The position numbers and the translations under genes are program-made. From the NCBI GenBank assembly GCA_029204225.1, contig CM055105.1:17867353-17931352 (forward strand): a stretch of 64,000 nucleotides of DNA. The letters run 5' to 3'. Source of the stretch: Diphasiastrum complanatum. Lineage: Eukaryota; Streptophyta; Lycopodiopsida; Lycopodiales; Lycopodiaceae. Position 1 is the first letter of the stretch; each line of letters starts with the position of its first letter. Shown here piece after piece: positions 59,965-64,000 of the stretch. Under the pieces are notes generated by a model. It did no database searches. It saw only the letters and a list, made by a program, of their open reading frames with translations, and was not told the origin of the DNA.

Positions 59965-61977
59965 TCAGCTCGATAAAGAGTTGGGCCCATAACCAAAGAA
60001 ATTGTCCTTGTCCCAAGGTCGCTTCCACTCGTCGAAGGCGATGCCTACTGCACCTAGTAGCATCATGTAATCCACACGCCATTGCAATTCAATATTAAAT
60101 GCATGTGGACACCATTTCCATAAGCGTTCAACAAATGCACGGAATCTGTCAGCACATACCTTCAACTGATTACGATGTGTTCGCTTTGGCTGTGTAGATG
60201 CAGTTGTCAAATTCTGAGTTTGCAACTCAACAGCCAGCTTATGATCTTCCAATTGTTGCTTGATATCTGACAGCTCCTGTGCAAGCTTGTCAATCTTCAT
60301 GACTACCTCCAAATATTCAGGATGGTCTGAGGCTCCGAAGCAGGCAGACACAGTTTGAAGTTGCTATGTGAGGTCATCAATGAGCAGGGCCTGAAGGTAT
60401 TCTTCATGTGAATCGGGCCCGCTGCAAGATGGGGTGGCTTCACTCGAGAGCTCCTTCAGCTCAGCCAACTCTTCCTCGACAAGTGCCTTTGCATCCTTGA
60501 GCGGTTGCAAGAACTCGATTCAAAAAATTTCGAGCATCTGGCCTTGGAGCTAGTTCAGCTTCGTGAGGTCGACTGTGATTGACCCTGCATTGGTGCTAAG
60601 AGAAAGAGCAGCTTCTATCTTTATTTGCGTCATTCGCTCCTCTTGTAAATATTTTTGGAGAGCGACATTGTGTTGATTTGCAGCCAAAAGTTGCTACTTC
60701 ACAGAATTATTTTGAGTCTAAAAAGTATCAGACTTGGCCTCAATCGTCTTATTTGTCTACTTCAAAGAATCAGCTTCTTTTATTAGAGTCTGAAGCTGTG
60801 TTTCGAGAGAACGATTTCATTCAGTCAGTTTCGAGTTGTCTGATTTGAGCGAATCGATCTTCTCATAGGACTCCTTTAGATAGTCTTGGCATATTTTCTT
60901 TGAGTTGACAAACTCCATGGTGATCTTCTGGTAGTACTTCTCCAACTCATAAATTTCAGCCGCTAAGTTCTTCGCTCTTTTGGTCATGGTGCAAAACCAC
61001 TGGGGCTGGTTGTCTGGTTCATCTTCATCTTTCACAGGTGCCCCAATGTCGCCTTCAGCAGCTGCTCGAGCCTTTTCTGACGTATTAGATTGAGTTGCAT
61101 CATCATCTAAGGTAGATGCACTCTGCTGCTTCTGGGATGTGGAGACGGATGTTGGCTTTGAAGAATCAGCAGCAGCAACAACATCTGTATCCATATCACT
61201 AGTATCAACTGCAACTTGTTGTGAAGGTGCAATATCTATCTCCATAGCAGCGGCAGCTACAACTTCGACTGTTGGTGCAGCACTGATGTAACCGGAATAG
61301 GCACGGTCAGGAGGCTGGAAAGATCAATTGGCTTTGGAGCCAACATCCTTCCCGTCAGCATGGTTTTCTCTTGTTTAGTCAAAATTTCAAAATGAGCGCA
61401 CAATCGAGAAACATGTGCTCCAACTCCAGAAAACTTTTGGTGTTTGATCCACCGCAAAAAATGCCTTGTATGTAATAACACCGAAGCAAACTGGATTACC
61501 CGCTAATGCGTCCAATATATAACCAAAATTTTGGACTGAAATTGTCACATCCGCATCCGTCAAAAATATTGCTTGATTGGCATATTTACAGAATAGTTTG
61601 AATGTCGTATCTCTGATCATTGAGATTTTGTACCCCTTCGTAGGTACGAAACCATTGCTCAAAAAATGTGCTGCTTCATCCACTGAGTCTTTGTTCGTCG
61701 AAACAATCTTCCCATCCAATAGTAATCCGAGGGCTGTGCAGAACGGGCCTTTAGTAATAGTGAAATTTGTTTCTTGCACATGTACTTTGAAGTCTACCTC
61801 AGAGATGGAGTGGATGGAGTTCACAAATTATGTACTAACTTCAGATAAGATGATGGAAGGATCCACTTTCAGATCACCCAACCTGCATCAATCCAAATAG
61901 GACTGGATGGATGCAAGGAGGATTCCTGCGCGTGCTTTCCAGAAAATAGTAAAACTTGAGCTCGATCCAAAAGCCAT
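59965..61977 (-). pseudogene. Long unrecognised ORF with coiled coil, downstream of Ty3 RNase H
   Basis: About 671 codons from the ATG at 61977 (MAFGSSSS), interrupted by several stops and two frameshifts (near 61450 and 61260). The N-terminal 180 residues look globular (DFKVHVQETNFTITKGPF, CKYANQAIFLTDADVTISVQ). Then comes an acidic Ser/Ala-rich linker (61245-61030) and long coiled-coil stretches (LEKYYQKITMEFVNSKKICQ; DKLAQELSDIKQQLEDHKLA). A basic/aromatic C-terminus follows (ERLWKWCPHAFNIELQWRVD). No retroelement enzyme motif or transmembrane segment is seen. It sits where integrase would be expected after RNase H. It could be an extra ORF of a Tat/Ogre-like element or a captured gene. 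Confidence 0.5.
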
Positions 61978-62037
61978 TACGTCGAATGATTGACGATAGC
62001 TCCATAGATCGCAATAGGGCATACAAGATCGCTTTGA

Positions 62038-62764
62038 TCATAGAGAGAGATCATCATTAGTTGGTTCTTCAATTTTTCCAGTGCTGAGTCGCGAAAGATA
62101 ATCAGCATTTGTATGATACTTTCCTTGACAAAGTTCTATTTGATAAGTGAATTCCTGCAGAAGTAGAATCCATCGAGCAATTTGTCCAGATAGACCTAGT
62201 TTATTTACAAGATACTTAAGAGCATAGTGATCAACGTGAAAAATAAATGCATATCCTAGCAAATAATGTCAAAAAATTTTAATAGTGAAAATCATGCCAA
62301 GTGCTTCTCTTTTTGTATCCGAATAATCCTTCTTTGAGGCACTGAGCTGTCGACTCGCATAGTAAATGGGATGGTCCTTCTTCTGGTCATCCTTCTGGCT
62401 CAGACATACACCAATAGCAAATGTAGAAACATCAACATAACTATGAAATAAAATAGCCTAGTTGGGTGGTCTCAAAATAAGAGCATTGATCAACCTTTGC
62501 TTAAGTTCTTCGAATGCTTTCTGTTGTTCATTCATCCACAAGTATTCCACTTGTTTCTTCAGTAGATGTGTAAGAGAGACAACAATAGAAGCATGATTTT
62601 GAATAAATCTCCAATAATAGCCAACATTTCCTAAGAAAGCTCTTAGTTCATGTAGATTAGTTGGTATCTGGAGATTCTTTATAATCTCGACTTTATCTTT
62701 GTCGACTTCTATTCCTCTGTTAGATATCTTGTGTCCGAGTAATATTTGTGAAAAATGCAAAAAT
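62038..62764 (-). pseudogene. Ty3/gypsy RT end and RNase H (OTA-like), minus strand
   Basis: RT end: LLGHKISNRGIEVDKDKVEI, ELRAFLGNVGYYWRFIQNHA, FEELKQRLINALIL. RNase H: VDVSTFAIGVCLSQK, HPIYYASRQLSASKKDYSDT, REALGMIFTIK, FHVDHYALKYLVNKLGLSGQ, IARWILLLQEF, NADYLSRLSTG. This style resembles the Ogre/Tat/Athila side of Ty3 rather than the chromodomain elements on the left. One stop (PPN*A near 62458) and one near 62275 break it. Its 5' part is cut at 62765 by a copia LTR. Confidence 0.83.
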
Positions 62765-62769
62765 AAGCT

Positions 62770-63579
62770 TGGTAGAGGCCAAAAATCTTGTATATAGATA
62801 AAACACACATGTGTGGAGCCTGTTCTCACATGTGAAAATAGTGTACTTGTCATGTACCATAATCATATAGGTTGTACATATGATTTAATTCAAGTTCTAG
62901 TGGCTAAAAAGGCCAAAAACTAGTTTTCTAGATATATGACACATGGCATCAATCTATTGATTGCATGAGCCAAATATTTTGGTTAGGTGTCATATCCCAT
63001 GTGTAGAGGAGAGCTCACACGTGTGGAATAAGCTGAAGTAGGCGAATTTTGAATTCTAGAAGATTTCCAAGTAGATCTCCATATAGAAGGAAAATGGACC
63101 AAAAGTGCTCAAAATAGAAGGTTTTGTCCAAGTGTCAGTTTTGCATGATGAATCATCATATGAAAAAGCACCTTCACACATGTGGAATCAGAGGGATGAT
63201 CAGTACCACAAGCTCTCACTTATTGTATATATAGAGCCACATTTGGCCATAATCATTGTGAGACACCAATCTTGGTTTTGGAAGCAATTTTGAGTGATTC
63301 TCTCCATTTGTGTACATTTGTTTTGATTGTTTTGAGGTTCTATCAATGTGTACTTGATTTTTAGGTTGGAGTCTGTACTCAGATAGTGTTTCACACGTGT
63401 GAAACCAGAAAGTACACTTACCTTCAATTAATGATTGTTCTTGTTAGGATTTTGTGTCTAGAATTGATCTAGATTGATCTTAATTTGAAGTAGATTGATA
63501 GATCAAGTAATCTGACAACCAATCTCTCTTGAGGATCAGATTAGGATCCACTCTTGGTCCTTTTTGTACTTTTTTCACA
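62770..63579 (+). repeat. Copia-type 5' LTR with palindromic CACRYGTG sites
   Basis: It ends ...TTCACA directly before the primer-binding site. The start is placed at TGGTAGAGG, where similarity to RT stops, and is approximate. It contains five palindromes of the CACATGTG/CACACGTGTG type (62804, 62826, 63016, 63177, 63391). TATATATAGAG near 63228 could be a TATA box. Confidence 0.55.
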
Positions 63580-63592
63580 TGGTATCAAAGCC
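63580..63592 (+). other. Copia primer-binding site
   Basis: TGGTATCAAAGCC, one base different from the standard initiator tRNA-Met PBS. Confidence 0.7.
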
Positions 63593-64000
63593 TAGTACAA
63601 GAGGTTTTGTTGAAATTGATAGGGTTAATCCAAATCAAAGCCAAAATTAGCAGTTTTTTGGAAACTAGTCAAATTTTGTGTAGTGAGTTGGATTTGATAG
63701 CTATCCTCAAATTTTTTGGTCCAAATCTTGTTGTGGGATGTAGGAACACTTTTCACACATGTGAGGCCATACAGCTCCGGTTTTGGCTGAGAAAAATAAA
63801 TTTTTTTCACAATTTGACTCACACCCAATTTGAGAGATTTTTAGTGCAAAATCAAGCATTTTCTATAGAGAATCTAATCCCTTGATTAGTTCTTGGATTA
63901 GATCAGCGAAAAAATTAAAATTGAAGCTTGAATTAGGAGCATTAAATAATTTTCTCTGATTTTTTGGGTGTATGTTGAAGTTAAGAGAGATTTTGCTAAA
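63593..64000 (+). other. Copia leader, no coding sequence recognised
   Basis: The untranslated leader of the element starting at 62770. A sixth CACATGTG palindrome is at 63756. gag would lie beyond the window. Confidence 0.4.

Overview
This window looks like nuclear DNA of a land plant with a large, repeat-swollen genome. It holds one split host gene, and most of the rest is transposable-element debris: LINEs with ORF1 and endonuclease-RT ORF2, Ty3/gypsy and Ty1/copia elements, hAT relics, a Helitron relic, and a miniature LTR element (TRIM). Primer-binding sites match plant initiator tRNA-Met. A fern or gymnosperm would fit the giant repeat-filled introns, but the species cannot be fixed from the sequence alone.

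The host gene is an apparent ORC3 (origin recognition complex subunit 3) on the minus strand. Ten coding exons can be joined with matching phases and GT-AG borders. They run from the start codon at 49481 down to an exon at 5959-6098, and the gene continues past the left edge. Introns 7 and 9 are about 17.2 and 16.5 kb and contain most of the elements listed here.

Layout: 1-2632, decayed Ty3 chromodomain-type pol (+). 2640-5835, LINE pieces (+) joined through (CT)n arrays, one of them an ORF1-only half-LINE. 7210-11744, three LINE pieces (-) joined the same way, the last interrupted by a 404-bp TRIM whose 144-bp LTRs each contain a tRNA-like cloverleaf. 12300-14700, GC-rich hAT-like element between TA arrays. 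14749-19560, two LINEs (+). 19655-20190, hAT transposase relic. 20200-31010, several Ty3 fragments, including two related LTRs in inverted orientation. 32872-37360, two LINEs (-), one with a 966-codon open ORF2. 37397-39550, a MITE-like element and an old LINE end. 40451-49481, the compact 5' half of ORC3. 51055-64000, a gag relic, a Helitron Rep relic, copia fragments on both strands, and a Ty3 relic followed by a long unrecognised coiled-coil ORF, into which a copia LTR appears to have inserted.

The two most unusual signals are the TRIM with a tRNA-derived Pol III promoter inside each LTR, and the LINE family whose copies begin and end at (CT)n tracts. The latter forms head-to-tail chains and shares a 3' hairpin supported by compensatory changes. 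Almost all element ORFs are broken. LINE-I ORF2, two LINE ORF1s and the visible ORC3 exons are the best preserved reading frames.
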